Positions 27,993 to 37,031 of a DNA stretch of 64,000 nt are shown piece after piece. Numbering within the stretch: position 1 is the first letter of the stretch; every line of letters begins with the position of its first letter. The stretch is from contig NZ_JAVJSX010000031.1 of assembly GCF_040219215.1 (NCBI RefSeq), positions 62,001-126,000 on the forward strand. Direction: 5' to 3'. A program made the translations under genes and the position numbers. This DNA is from Thalassobaculum_A sp040219215 (GTDB taxonomy: Bacteria > Pseudomonadota > Alphaproteobacteria > Thalassobaculales > Thalassobaculaceae). The notes beneath the pieces are model-generated. The model was not told the DNA's origin. It was given only the letters and a program-made list of their open reading frames with translations, and made no database searches.

Positions 27993-28928
27993 GTGGATTG
28001 GGAGGATTTTTACTTCAAAATTTTGAGAATTCGACGTACCGAAGAGAAAATTGTACAATTGTACCCAACGGATGTCGTTAAAAGTCCGGTGCATTTGTCG
28101 ATTGGACAGGAGTTTATCTCGGTTGCGATCTGCGCGGCGCTGAATGTGGATGATATCGCATTTGGAACCTATCGGTCGCATGCCCTTTTCTTAGCGAAGG
28201 GTGGTGATATCCGGGCGATGTGGGCCGAATTGTTCGGCAAGGTAGGGGGAATGGCACGCGGTCGGGCCGGTTCCATGCATTTGGGAGATCCGGCTGTCAA
28301 CATGGTCGGAACATCCGCGATCGTTGCGACTAGCATTCCGAACGCGGTTGGATACGCGTTGGCGGAGAAGATCCGCGGGTCTGGGCGGATCGTCGTCGCA
28401 TTCTTCGGAGATGGAGCGACTGATGAGGGCGTGTTTCACGAAAGTTTGAACTTCGCCAGTCTGAAGAAACTCCCCATCCTGTTCGTCTGTGAGAACAACT
28501 CATACGCTATCTACTCTCATGTCCACGATCGGATGCCGGCCGCGAACTTTATCGAACGCGCCGCCGGTTACCTGATTCCTGGAACGAAAGTGGATGATGG
28601 CACGATCGATGCCGTCTACTTTGCCGCGCGTGATGCGATCGACCGGGTTCGAAGGGGGGCCGGCCCGGCGTTTCTGGAGTGCGCCTGCAGCCGTTGGCTG
28701 GACCATGTCGGCCCGGGTTCTGATGTTGAGCTCGGCTACCGTTCATTGGCGGAACTGGAGAGTTGGCAGCGGCGTGACGAAGTGGCGCGAGTGGCGGGAA
28801 TGCTCGACGAGTCGTCTCGTCGGCAAATCGAACGCGCGGTGGACGATGAACTTGCCGATGCGCTCATTTTCGCTCATGAAAGCCCTTTCCCCGATCCGAC
28901 GGAAGTGGAACGGCATGTCTTTGCCTGA
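27993..28928 (+). CDS. Thiamine-diphosphate enzyme, E1 alpha-like subunit
   Basis: 311 residues, start GTG 27993, 4 bases after the kinase stop. The ThDP-binding motif starts FFGDGATDEG and continues through HESLNFASLKKLPILFVCENN. It resembles the alpha subunit of 2-oxo acid dehydrogenase E1 or acetoin dehydrogenase. There is no E2 or E3 gene nearby, and the neighbours make nucleotide sugars, so a carbon-transfer role on a sugar intermediate is more likely than central metabolism (inference). Confidence 0.88.
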   Translation: MDWEDFYFKILRIRRTEEKIVQLYPTDVVKSPVHLSIGQEFISVAICAALNVDDIAFGTYRSHALFLAKGGDIRAMWAELFGKVGGMARGRAGSMHLGDPAVNMVGTSAIVATSIPNAVGYALAEKIRGSGRIVVAFFGDGATDEGVFHESLNFASLKKLPILFVCENNSYAIYSHVHDRMPAANFIERAAGYLIPGTKVDDGTIDAVYFAARDAIDRVRRGAGPAFLECACSRWLDHVGPGSDVELGYRSLAELESWQRRDEVARVAGMLDESSRRQIERAVDDELADALIFAHESPFPDPTEVERHVFA

Positions 28929-29979
28929 AGGCGCAGGCCGGTCACTCAACTATGCGCAGGCCATCCTGGAAGGCACGCGCCAGGAGATGGAACGTGACGA
29001 CAATGTCTTCGTCATGGGGCTGGGCGTTGATGACCCCAAGGGGTTGCACGGCACCACGATAGGGTTGAACCGGCTGTTTGGCGCTGACCGGTGCTTCGAC
29101 ACACCGATTGCCGAAGACGCCATGACGGGAGTTGCCATCGGCGCGGCGCTCAACGGGATGCGGCCGATCCATGTGCACCAGCGCATGGATTTCCTGATGC
29201 TGTGCATGAACCAATTGGTCAATGTAGCAGCCAAGCAGCATTACATGTTTGCGGGAGCGTTGAAGGTCCCGATGGTTGTGCGGGCCTCGATCGGGCGCAG
29301 TTGGGGCCAGGGCGCGCAGCACAGCCAAGCCTTCCACAGTTTCTTCATGCATGTGCCGGGGCTCCGCGTGGTGTGCCCGACCACCGCGTTCGATGCCAAG
29401 GGCGCACTGATCGCCGCCATTCGCGACGACAACCCGGTGATGGTCGTTGAGCATCGCATGCTGTATGCCCTCAAGGGGATCGTTCCGCTGGAACCTTATG
29501 CCAGCGTGATCGGCAAAGCGCGGATCTTGCGTCCGGGCACTGACCTGACGATTGTAGGCGTGTCGCATATGCTGGCGGAGTGCTTGCGGGCGGCCAACCG
29601 GCTTGAGGACATTGGGCTCTCGGTCGAGGTCATCGACCCGATATGGCTCGCGCCGCTGGACATCGACACCATTGCGGCTTCGGTGGCCCGCACCGGGCGG
29701 CTACTGGTGGTAGACAACGGCTGGACGAATTGCGGCGCGAGTGCGGAAATTATATCCCAGGTGCTGGAGTGGCTGCCCGGGGCGGCACCGGTGGTCGGGC
29801 GCATGGGGTTCCTGCCGACACCCTGCCCAACCACTCGGGTTCTGGAAGAGGCTTTCTACCCGACCGGACGGACGATCGCGTTGCGCGCCGCTCGACTATG
29901 TGGCCACGGACAGGCCGACACGTGGGACCCCGGGCCGGTTCCCGCCAGCGAGGTCACCGAGTTCCGCGGGCCCTTCTGA
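28915..29979 (+). CDS. Thiamine-diphosphate enzyme, E1 beta / transketolase C-terminal-like subunit
   Basis: 354 residues from ATG 28915, overlapping the alpha gene by 14 bases; the frame upstream is a shadow. Features: DTPIAEDAMTGVAIGAALNG (the E1 beta glutamate), HSQAFHSFFMHVPGLRVVCP, and a transketolase C-domain (ILRPGTDLTIVGVSHM, IDPIWLAPLD). Together with the alpha protein it should form an alpha2beta2 carboligase or decarboxylase in the cytosol. Confidence 0.88.
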   Translation: MSLPEGAGRSLNYAQAILEGTRQEMERDDNVFVMGLGVDDPKGLHGTTIGLNRLFGADRCFDTPIAEDAMTGVAIGAALNGMRPIHVHQRMDFLMLCMNQLVNVAAKQHYMFAGALKVPMVVRASIGRSWGQGAQHSQAFHSFFMHVPGLRVVCPTTAFDAKGALIAAIRDDNPVMVVEHRMLYALKGIVPLEPYASVIGKARILRPGTDLTIVGVSHMLAECLRAANRLEDIGLSVEVIDPIWLAPLDIDTIAASVARTGRLLVVDNGWTNCGASAEIISQVLEWLPGAAPVVGRMGFLPTPCPTTRVLEEAFYPTGRTIALRAARLCGHGQADTWDPGPVPASEVTEFRGPF

Positions 29980-30004
29980 TCACCGCTAATCGAGAGAGCA
30001 GACA

Positions 30005-31288
30005 ATGGTGTCGCCGTTTGACGAGGTTCGCGAAAGCGTTCGCCGCTACTGCGAAGCGAATCACGACTTCAGCTTCGATCCCGAACAGCCAATCGTGCGT
30101 CTGCACGAACCCACCTTCGGCGCCGACGAGATCAGCGCCGCGCTCGAATGCATGTTGACGACCCAGGTGACAATGGGTCCCAAGGTGAAGGGGTTCGAAC
30201 GGGAGTTCGCCGGCCACTTCGGCTGGTCAGATGGGATCATGGTGAACTCGGGGTCCTCGGCCAACCTCCTCGCCCTCGCAACCCTGTCAAACCCAGCGTT
30301 CGCAGACCGTCTCAAGCGCGGCGACGAGGTGATCGTGCCAGCACTGTCCTGGTCGACTACCGTGTGGCCGGTGGTTCAGATGGGGTTGATCCCGGTAATG
30401 GTCGACCTCGATCCGGCAACGCTGAACATTGATCCAGCGCAGATTGAGAGCGCCATCGGACCGCGCACCCGGGCCGTAATGATCGTGCCGGTTTATGGCA
30501 ACCCCTGCGACATGGACGCCATCACCGACATCTGCGAGCGCCACGGGCTGATCCTGATCGAGGATTGCTGCGAGGCATTAGGCGCCACATATGATCAGCG
30601 GCCCGTCGGGCAGTTCGGCGCTGTCGGGACCTTTAGCTTCTACTACTCGCACCATATGACTACCCTCGAAGGCGGGATCTGCGTCACCAACGATCCGGAG
30701 TTTGCTGAACTTGGACGGATATTGCGTGCTCATGGCTGGATCCGCGAGACCGAGAACCGCCAGAGCTGGATCGACAAGTATCCCGACATCGACCCGCGCT
30801 TCTTGTTCGTCAACACCGGATTCAATCTGCGGGCCACCGAACTGCAGGGGGCCATGGGCTCCGTACAACTCCCGAAACTGGCCGGGTTTGTCGAAACCCG
30901 CCGCTCTAATGCCGCTTGGTTCCGCCGCGAGCTCGACAAGTTCGAGCGAGTCCTTGAGTTCCAGGACGAGACGCCGAAAGGCCATCATTCCTGGTTCGGT
31001 TTTCCAATCCGCATCCGCCCCAACGCGGACTTCACGGTCGCCGACATCTGCACCCATCTCAACCGCGCTAACATCGAAACCCGGCCGATCATTGCTGGCA
31101 ATATCGCTCGGCAACCCGCCATGAAGACCATTGAACACCGGGTCTACGGCGACCTGCCTCACGCAGACCATGTCATGCGCAACGGCTTCGCGTTCGGCAA
31201 CCACCAGGCGATTGACGAGGCGGCGCGCGCGTATATCGTCGACCACATCAGCTCGTTCATGGCGGAGCGCCAAATCGGCGCGGCATAA
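30005..31288 (+). CDS. DegT/ColD-type sugar 3-dehydratase (PLP enzyme with His instead of Lys)
   Basis: 427 residues, aspartate-aminotransferase fold. NSGSSANLLALATL binds the PLP phosphate and IEDCCEALGATY holds the PLP-pairing aspartate. Where aminotransferases have the Schiff-base lysine, this reads SFYYSHHMTTLEGG, with His216 in its place. That replacement is the hallmark of ColD (GDP-4-keto-6-deoxy-mannose 3-dehydratase) and RfbH, which remove the 3-hydroxyl instead of transferring an amino group. It lies directly before a Gmd-like gene, so GDP-4-keto-3,6-dideoxy-mannose or a heptose equivalent is a likely product. Confidence 0.88.
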   Translation: MVSPFDEVRESVRRYCEANHDFSFDPEQPIVRLHEPTFGADEISAALECMLTTQVTMGPKVKGFEREFAGHFGWSDGIMVNSGSSANLLALATLSNPAFADRLKRGDEVIVPALSWSTTVWPVVQMGLIPVMVDLDPATLNIDPAQIESAIGPRTRAVMIVPVYGNPCDMDAITDICERHGLILIEDCCEALGATYDQRPVGQFGAVGTFSFYYSHHMTTLEGGICVTNDPEFAELGRILRAHGWIRETENRQSWIDKYPDIDPRFLFVNTGFNLRATELQGAMGSVQLPKLAGFVETRRSNAAWFRRELDKFERVLEFQDETPKGHHSWFGFPIRIRPNADFTVADICTHLNRANIETRPIIAGNIARQPAMKTIEHRVYGDLPHADHVMRNGFAFGNHQAIDEAARAYIVDHISSFMAERQIGAA

Positions 31289-31300
31289 GGGAACGGCACC

Positions 31301-32320
31301 ATGGCAGCGCCGCGTGCTCTGATAACGGGCATCACCGGAATGGTGGGCTCCCACCTTGCGGAGCGGCTCCTCGAGCACACCGAATGGGATATCCATGGTC
31401 TGTACCGGTGGCGCAGCCCCATCGACAACATCCGGGCGTTGATCCCCCGGGCGAACCGCGGTGACCGAGTCTTCCTGCACTATGGCGAATTGAGAGACAG
31501 TCAGTCGATCAACCAAGCGGTTGCCGAGGTGAAGCCGGACTACGTCTTTCACTTGGCCGCTCAGAGCTTTCCGCGCACCAGCTTCGACGCACCGCTGGAT
31601 ACGTACGATACCAACATCAATGGGACGACGAGGGTGCTGGAGGCGGTGAGGCTCCATTGCCCTCAAGCAATCGTTCACGTCTGTTCATCGTCGGAAGTGT
31701 TCGGTCGTGTTAGCAGGGACAAACTGCCAATCGATGAGGAGTGCTCGTTTCATCCCGCGTCGCCATACGCGATCTCGAAGGTCGGGACGGACATGGTCGG
31801 GAGATACTATGCGGAGGCGTTTGGTCTAAGGACGCTGATAACCCGGATGTTCACCCATACCGGTCCGCGTCGTGGTGATGTCTTTGCGGAATCGAGCTTC
31901 GCGAAGCAAATCGCGATGATCGAGATGGGATTGATGGATCCGGTGATTCGTGTCGGAAATCTTGACTCTCTGAGAACCATCGCCGATGTGCGTGACGCGG
32001 TACGGGCGTACCATTTGCTTGTCACAGTCAATCCGGTTGCTGGATCATACTTCAACATCGGCGGCTCCCATGTCTGCAAGATCGCGGACGTCTTGGACAC
32101 GCTGTTGTCCATGTCGACCTATGCCGGTCAGATTTCGGTTGAAGTGGACCTGAAGCGGTTGCGGCCCATCGATGCGGATTTGCAGGTACCGGACACGTCG
32201 AAGTTCGCCGCCCATACCGGGTGGTCCCCGCAGATACCGTTCCGGAAGACGATGTCCGATTTGCTCGACTTCTGGCGGCGGGAGGTCACGGAGCGGAGCA
32301 ACGGGCATCTCAATCGGTGA
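31301..32320 (+). CDS. gmd: GDP-mannose 4,6-dehydratase-like protein
   Basis: 339 residues. NAD(P)-binding GITGMVGSHLAE, catalytic SSSEVFG and YAISK, and the late THTGPRRGDVFAESSFAKQ typical of Gmd. It makes the 4-keto-6-deoxy intermediate used by the ColD-like and Fcl-like proteins. Because HddA/HddC-like genes are present, it might instead act on GDP-manno-heptose, as DmhA does (inference). ATG 31301 is 12 bases after the dehydratase stop. Confidence 0.88.
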   Translation: MAAPRALITGITGMVGSHLAERLLEHTEWDIHGLYRWRSPIDNIRALIPRANRGDRVFLHYGELRDSQSINQAVAEVKPDYVFHLAAQSFPRTSFDAPLDTYDTNINGTTRVLEAVRLHCPQAIVHVCSSSEVFGRVSRDKLPIDEECSFHPASPYAISKVGTDMVGRYYAEAFGLRTLITRMFTHTGPRRGDVFAESSFAKQIAMIEMGLMDPVIRVGNLDSLRTIADVRDAVRAYHLLVTVNPVAGSYFNIGGSHVCKIADVLDTLLSMSTYAGQISVEVDLKRLRPIDADLQVPDTSKFAAHTGWSPQIPFRKTMSDLLDFWRREVTERSNGHLNR

Positions 32321-32342
32321 CTGGCGTGGATCGCAATCAGAT

Positions 32343-33107
32343 TTGACAGATCGGCCAATCACACAAGTCGCGATCCTGGTCGGAGGCAAAGGGCGCCGTT
32401 TAGGCGTTCTGACAGAAACAACTCCCAAGCCACTGCTCACTGTGGGTGACCGACCGTTTCTTGACTACCTTCTGGCACGATGTCGGGTGCATGGACTTTC
32501 ACGAGTTCTCCTGCTTGCCGGACACTTTTCTGAGGCGGTTCATACCTATGCCGTTGGTGCCCGCGAGAGGTTTCGCGACCTCGATGTCAGTATCGTTACC
32601 GAAACGGAACCGATGGGTACCGCCGGAGCGGTCGTGAATGCGCGCGATCATCTGGATGAAATCTTCTATGTTCTGAATGGCGATAGCGTGTTCGATTTCA
32701 ACTGGCGGCTGTTGGGGGGGCATCTGGCCAAAAGCGATTTGGCGGCGATCGCGCTTCGGAGGCTTGATCATACCGGTCGCTTTGGCACGGTCGACTTACG
32801 CCGCGACCGCGTTGTGGCGTTTCGGGAAAAAATGTTCTCAGATGAGTCGGGTCTGGTAAATGCTGGCGTCTACCTGATGCATCGCGCAGCGATTGCCGAT
32901 TTGCCACGTGCACCGTGCAGCCTTGAAACCGAGATCTTCCCGGTTCTAGCGAAACGTGGGACGCTGGTTGGCGTGGAAGATGAGGGAAATTTTCTGGATA
33001 TCGGGGTCCCGACGGATTTCCAGGAGGCCAGTATGCGACTACCAGACTGGACTGTTGACTACCTGCGTCGGATGTCCCAAGTCGAGACTGGGAATCGAGA
33101 CGGTTAG
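32343..33107 (+). CDS. Sugar-1-phosphate nucleotidyltransferase, HddC-like
   Basis: 254 residues from TTG 32343, the first credible start just before the conserved VAILVGGKGRRLGVLTE motif; no ATG or GTG is in reach and the frame upstream overlaps gmd. TPKPLLTVGDRPFLDYLL and FYVLNGDSVFDFNW with the metal aspartate complete the domain. HddC charges heptose 1-phosphate with GMP; the pairing with the HddA-like kinase supports this, but a hexose substrate is possible. Confidence 0.84.
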   Translation: MTDRPITQVAILVGGKGRRLGVLTETTPKPLLTVGDRPFLDYLLARCRVHGLSRVLLLAGHFSEAVHTYAVGARERFRDLDVSIVTETEPMGTAGAVVNARDHLDEIFYVLNGDSVFDFNWRLLGGHLAKSDLAAIALRRLDHTGRFGTVDLRRDRVVAFREKMFSDESGLVNAGVYLMHRAAIADLPRAPCSLETEIFPVLAKRGTLVGVEDEGNFLDIGVPTDFQEASMRLPDWTVDYLRRMSQVETGNRDG

Positions 33108-33187
33108 GTGCGAGTTTCTTAGCTAGGGGTGTGGTTTGTGGGAATCGCAATCCTGCGTCTGCCGTGTGCTATCGTCTCCCTGGAGGT

Positions 33188-35185
33188 ATGAACGCGTTCG
33201 TTATGCAGACGTATGCAAAAACCCGTGTTGGCATGGTCCAGATAAACAACAGTTTTTCTGGTCAGAGCTATTTGCCGTATTCGGTTGCCGTTTTGGAGTC
33301 TTATGCCCGCAAGCACCTTGTTGATCCCGATCGGTTTGAGTTTGTGCTCCCGATTTATGCGCGAGCGCCGATTGCTCAGTCGGTCGACCAACTTGCGGAG
33401 TGCGACGTAGTCGGCTTCAGCGTCTATGTGTGGAACTTCGAGATTTCGCTCGAGATCGCGCGTCGCCTCAGGCGGGTCCGGCCTCAGGTGCTGATACTTT
33501 TCGGCGGCCCGCACGTTCCTGACGCAGGCCTCACATTCCTGGCAGAGCACAAGTTCATTGACATCGCTGTCCACGGTGAAGGGGAGAAGACCTTCACCGA
33601 GATCTTGGATCACGTTGACGACCAGGACTGGAGCTCGATCGCTGGCCTCACTTACCGAGGTGTGGATGGCCAACCCACGCGCAACCGGCCACGTGAACGG
33701 TTCCGCAGTTTGAACGATGTCCCGTCGCCATTCTTGGACGGGACGTTTGAACGACTTATGTCGGCACGTCCGGATGAGACTTGGATTGGCTTGTGGGAGA
33801 CCAACCGCGGCTGTCCGTTCCGATGCACCTTCTGTGATTGGGGCTCGGCGACGGGTGACAAGGTATCGGTCTTTGAGGAGAATCGGTTGCGGCGCGAGAT
33901 CGACTGGTTCGCCGAACATCAGATCGAGTTCATTTTCTGCTGTGACGCGAACTTCGGGATCAAGAAGCGCGATGTGGATTTGGCTGAATACGTCGCCGAG
34001 GTCAAGCGGATGACCGGCTATCCGTCGGCCCTGTCGGTGCAGAATACCAAGAACGCGACGGAAAGAGCGTATCGTACCCAGAAGATACTGTCGGATGCCG
34101 GCCTGAACAAAGGCGTCGCTCTGTCCATGCAGAGCCTCGATCAGAACACCCTGAAGCACATCAAGCGGGACAATATTTCGCTTGATACCTACTTCGAGCT
34201 GCAAAAGCGCTTCACCGAAGACCGGGTCGAGACCTATTCCGACTTGATCCTTGGGATGCCCGGGGAAACCTACGACAGCTTCGTCGGCGGGACCATCCAA
34301 CTCATCGAGAACGGGCAGCACAACCGCATTCAGTTCAACAATCTGTCGATCCTTCCGAACGCAGAGATGGCGGATCCGGAGTATCGTGCCCGGCATGGGA
34401 CTGAGACGGTGCGTTCGCGGATCATCAACATCCACGGTGTTCGCACTAACCTGGAGGATGATGTCCCTGAGTTTCAGGAACTAGTCGTGGCGACCAGCAC
34501 CATGCCGCCGTACGACTGGCGTCGGACACGAATCTTCTGCTGGACGGTCGCGCTGCTGCACTTCGATAAGCTGTTCCAGATTCCGATCGCCCTGGCCAAC
34601 GCGCTGGGAGGAGTTGGGTACCGGGAGGTGTTCGAAGCTTTCATGGATGTGGACGCCGGAAAATACCCCATCCTGGCTTCGATTCAGGCTTTCTTTGAGG
34701 ACGAGGCTCGCTCGATCCAAGGAGGGGGTAACGAGTACCATTTTGCGGAAGAGTGGCTTGGTATCTATTGGCCGCAGGATGAACTCGTGTTCATTCGTCT
34801 GGCTACAGATGGTAGAGTTGAAGCTTTTAACAGTGAAGCAAACCAGCTGCTCAAAGAAGTATTGCGCCGACGGGGCACGCGTGTTCCGGACGGCCTTATT
34901 GATGATGCGATCGAACTGAACTCGGCGCTTATCAAACGGCCGGGACCGGTGAACGATGTCGTCGTGCGGACACGGTTCGATATTTTGAGTTTCTACGACG
35001 AGTGGCGCCTGGGCCGGCCAACCGAGCTTCGATCAGTTCCGACCGATGTCCGCGTGGATCGGGCGACCGCGCAGTATCTTGATCTTCAACAGTGGTGCCG
35101 TGAAGTGGTCTGGTGGGGCAATAAGAAGGGTGCTTACCTGTACTCTGGCTCGTCACACGAAAAGCAACTTGCCGGGCATTTCTAG
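33188..35185 (+). CDS. B12-binding-type radical SAM protein
   Basis: 665 residues from ATG 33188 (GGAGG only one base upstream; ATG 33203 is an alternative). An N-terminal Rossmann-like cobalamin-type domain (VVGFSVYVWNFEISLEIA, LILFGGPHVPDAG; the classic DxHxxG histidine is not evident) precedes a radical SAM barrel with the cluster motif CPFRCTFC, Cys209, Cys213 and Cys216. A C-terminal region of about 200 residues is not recognised. Reaction unknown. In a sugar cluster such enzymes may dehydrate, epimerise or methylate a nucleotide sugar or glycan (inference). Confidence 0.82.
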   Translation: MNAFVMQTYAKTRVGMVQINNSFSGQSYLPYSVAVLESYARKHLVDPDRFEFVLPIYARAPIAQSVDQLAECDVVGFSVYVWNFEISLEIARRLRRVRPQVLILFGGPHVPDAGLTFLAEHKFIDIAVHGEGEKTFTEILDHVDDQDWSSIAGLTYRGVDGQPTRNRPRERFRSLNDVPSPFLDGTFERLMSARPDETWIGLWETNRGCPFRCTFCDWGSATGDKVSVFEENRLRREIDWFAEHQIEFIFCCDANFGIKKRDVDLAEYVAEVKRMTGYPSALSVQNTKNATERAYRTQKILSDAGLNKGVALSMQSLDQNTLKHIKRDNISLDTYFELQKRFTEDRVETYSDLILGMPGETYDSFVGGTIQLIENGQHNRIQFNNLSILPNAEMADPEYRARHGTETVRSRIINIHGVRTNLEDDVPEFQELVVATSTMPPYDWRRTRIFCWTVALLHFDKLFQIPIALANALGGVGYREVFEAFMDVDAGKYPILASIQAFFEDEARSIQGGGNEYHFAEEWLGIYWPQDELVFIRLATDGRVEAFNSEANQLLKEVLRRRGTRVPDGLIDDAIELNSALIKRPGPVNDVVVRTRFDILSFYDEWRLGRPTELRSVPTDVRVDRATAQYLDLQQWCREVVWWGNKKGAYLYSGSSHEKQLAGHF

Positions 35186-35189
35186 GGCG

Positions 35190-36197
35190 ATGCAGCCGCG
35201 CTGCACCATCGGCGCCAGTGGATCGATCGTTGGGTTCGGCGGCTGGTCGATCGGCGGGCGGACGCCAGGTGAAACGTCCTATGGAGACATGGACGAGTCG
35301 GTGTCCATTGCCGCCATCGAGGCCGCGCTTGCTCAGGGCATTACGCATTTTGATACGTCACCGGCCTATGGCAATGGTCGCAGCGAGCGTTTGATCGGCG
35401 CGACCACGAAGAGCTATCAGGACGACGTAACGGTTGCGACGAAAGTAGGAATCGGCGGATGGGACGAACCCGCCGACTATTCCGAGCGAGCAATCCGGAC
35501 GTCCATTGACATGAGCCTTAAGCGCCTCAACCGGGACTCGATCGACATTGTTTATGTTCACAGTCCGCCAGCAGCGCTGTTTGACGAGAAACCCGAGGTG
35601 CTCTCGACACTAAAGAGCCTCCAAAGGGCGGGCGTGGTGCGGTCGGTCGGCGTATCCTGTCGAGCACCAGAAGATGGTTGCTCAATCCTAGAGCGGCACA
35701 CGGTGGATGTCTTCCAGGTGAACTTGAACATGCTCGATATCAGGGTGGTAACAAGCGGCTTGTCGCAGCTAGCGGCCGAACGCGGCGTCTCGTTGATCGC
35801 GCGCACCCCGCTTTGTTTTGGGTTTCTGAGTGGCTCAGTCACAGCGTCTAGTGTTTTCAGCGAAGGTGACCACCGTCGTCGCTGGTCTCGAGAGCAGATC
35901 CGGTTGTGGTCTGAGGGAGCGGCGATGGTCCACCGAATGTTGGAGGTCCAGCCGGGCAGAGAGGCTGTACTGGCATCGTTGCGTTTCTGCCTAGCGATTC
36001 AAGGGGTTAGAGTAGTGCTGCCGGGTATATCGTCACCGGACGAGGCGTTGATCAACGCCGAGGCTGGCCACCTTGGACCGCTTGACAAGGCGTCCGTCGA
36101 GAGGGTGATCGATATGAACCTGCGCACCTCCTTCTTTAAACCGCATGGGAACCCGTCCTCGCCGAGCGTCGAGCGTCCGATGACGTTAACGGAATGA
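35190..36197 (+). CDS. Aldo/keto reductase family protein
   Basis: 335 residues, (beta/alpha)8 NADPH-dependent reductase. The catalytic aspartate and tyrosine are in GITHFDTSPAYGNGRSE, the lysine in VATKVG, and the histidine in VYVHSPP. Probably reduces a keto sugar from this cluster. ATG 35190 lies 4 bases after the radical SAM stop and the 3' end overlaps the next gene by ATGA. Confidence 0.86.
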   Translation: MQPRCTIGASGSIVGFGGWSIGGRTPGETSYGDMDESVSIAAIEAALAQGITHFDTSPAYGNGRSERLIGATTKSYQDDVTVATKVGIGGWDEPADYSERAIRTSIDMSLKRLNRDSIDIVYVHSPPAALFDEKPEVLSTLKSLQRAGVVRSVGVSCRAPEDGCSILERHTVDVFQVNLNMLDIRVVTSGLSQLAAERGVSLIARTPLCFGFLSGSVTASSVFSEGDHRRRWSREQIRLWSEGAAMVHRMLEVQPGREAVLASLRFCLAIQGVRVVLPGISSPDEALINAEAGHLGPLDKASVERVIDMNLRTSFFKPHGNPSSPSVERPMTLTE

Positions 36198-36943
36198 CCG
36201 CCCAGATCCAGCACGCTGCGGGAAGCTTGCTCGTGACGGGCGCAGGACGAGGTATCGGCCGTGGAATCGCGTTGCTCGCAGGGAAGCGTGGCTACAGGGT
36301 GGCTGTGAACTACGGCACTTCGGCGGAAGCGGCCGAGGATGTGGTCAGTCTGATTCGAGAACACGGTGGTGAAGCCTGCGCCATCCAGGCTGACGTTGCC
36401 GACAAGCACGCCGTCGCGGCGCTGTTCGACGAGGTAGAGGGTACTCTTGGCATAGTAACCGCTCTGGTCAACAACGCGGGCACGCTCCCCACCCGACAGA
36501 CTTTCATGGACACCGCTCCGGAAGACATCGAGCGTTTGTTGATGGTCAATGTGGCGGGCCCGCTGAACTGCATCCGACAGATGGTTCAGCGGTTGCGTTC
36601 CCGATCCGACGCGAAACCGATCGGGATAGTGAACATCTCTTCGCAGGCAGCGGTGTTCGGGGGAAGCCTCATCGCGGGATACGCTGCGTCAAAAGCCGCA
36701 TTGAACACGTTGACGGTTGCGTTGGCCAAGGAACTCGGACCCGAGGGGATTCGGGTGAACGCGATCTCGCCGGGGGTCATCTCCACGAACTCGCGAGGGC
36801 CTGCCTCGCAGGAGTTTCTCCAGCAGATCCCTTTGGGGAGGGAGGGGTCGCCCATTGATGTCGCCGAGGCAGTTCTCTGGCTCATGTCGCCGCAAGCGGG
36901 CTACATCAATGGCGCTATAATACCGGTTTCCGGAGGAAGATAA
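36194..36943 (+). CDS. Short-chain dehydrogenase/reductase
   Basis: 249 residues, classical SDR. Cofactor motif VTGAGRGIGRGIA, NNAG, the serine in IVNISSQAAV, the catalytic YAASK, and ISPGVI are all present. Closest in look to FabG-like reductases. Coupled by ATGA to the aldo/keto reductase, so both may act on the same nucleotide-sugar intermediate. Confidence 0.88.
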   Translation: MTAQIQHAAGSLLVTGAGRGIGRGIALLAGKRGYRVAVNYGTSAEAAEDVVSLIREHGGEACAIQADVADKHAVAALFDEVEGTLGIVTALVNNAGTLPTRQTFMDTAPEDIERLLMVNVAGPLNCIRQMVQRLRSRSDAKPIGIVNISSQAAVFGGSLIAGYAASKAALNTLTVALAKELGPEGIRVNAISPGVISTNSRGPASQEFLQQIPLGREGSPIDVAEAVLWLMSPQAGYINGAIIPVSGGR

Positions 36944-37031
36944 GCGCTGTCGGGATGCGGGCCGGACAGGCGTAGCGGCACGGTTGCCCGCTGACAGCAT
37001 GTAGCGACCCCCTGCACCCAGGAGAAATGGC

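Noticed and set aside
27993..29979. Pyruvate or acetoin dehydrogenase E1
   Set aside because: No E2, E3 or lipoyl genes are adjacent, and both flanks are nucleotide-sugar genes.
30005..31288. Sugar aminotransferase
   Set aside because: The PLP lysine is replaced by histidine, the mark of 3-dehydratases.
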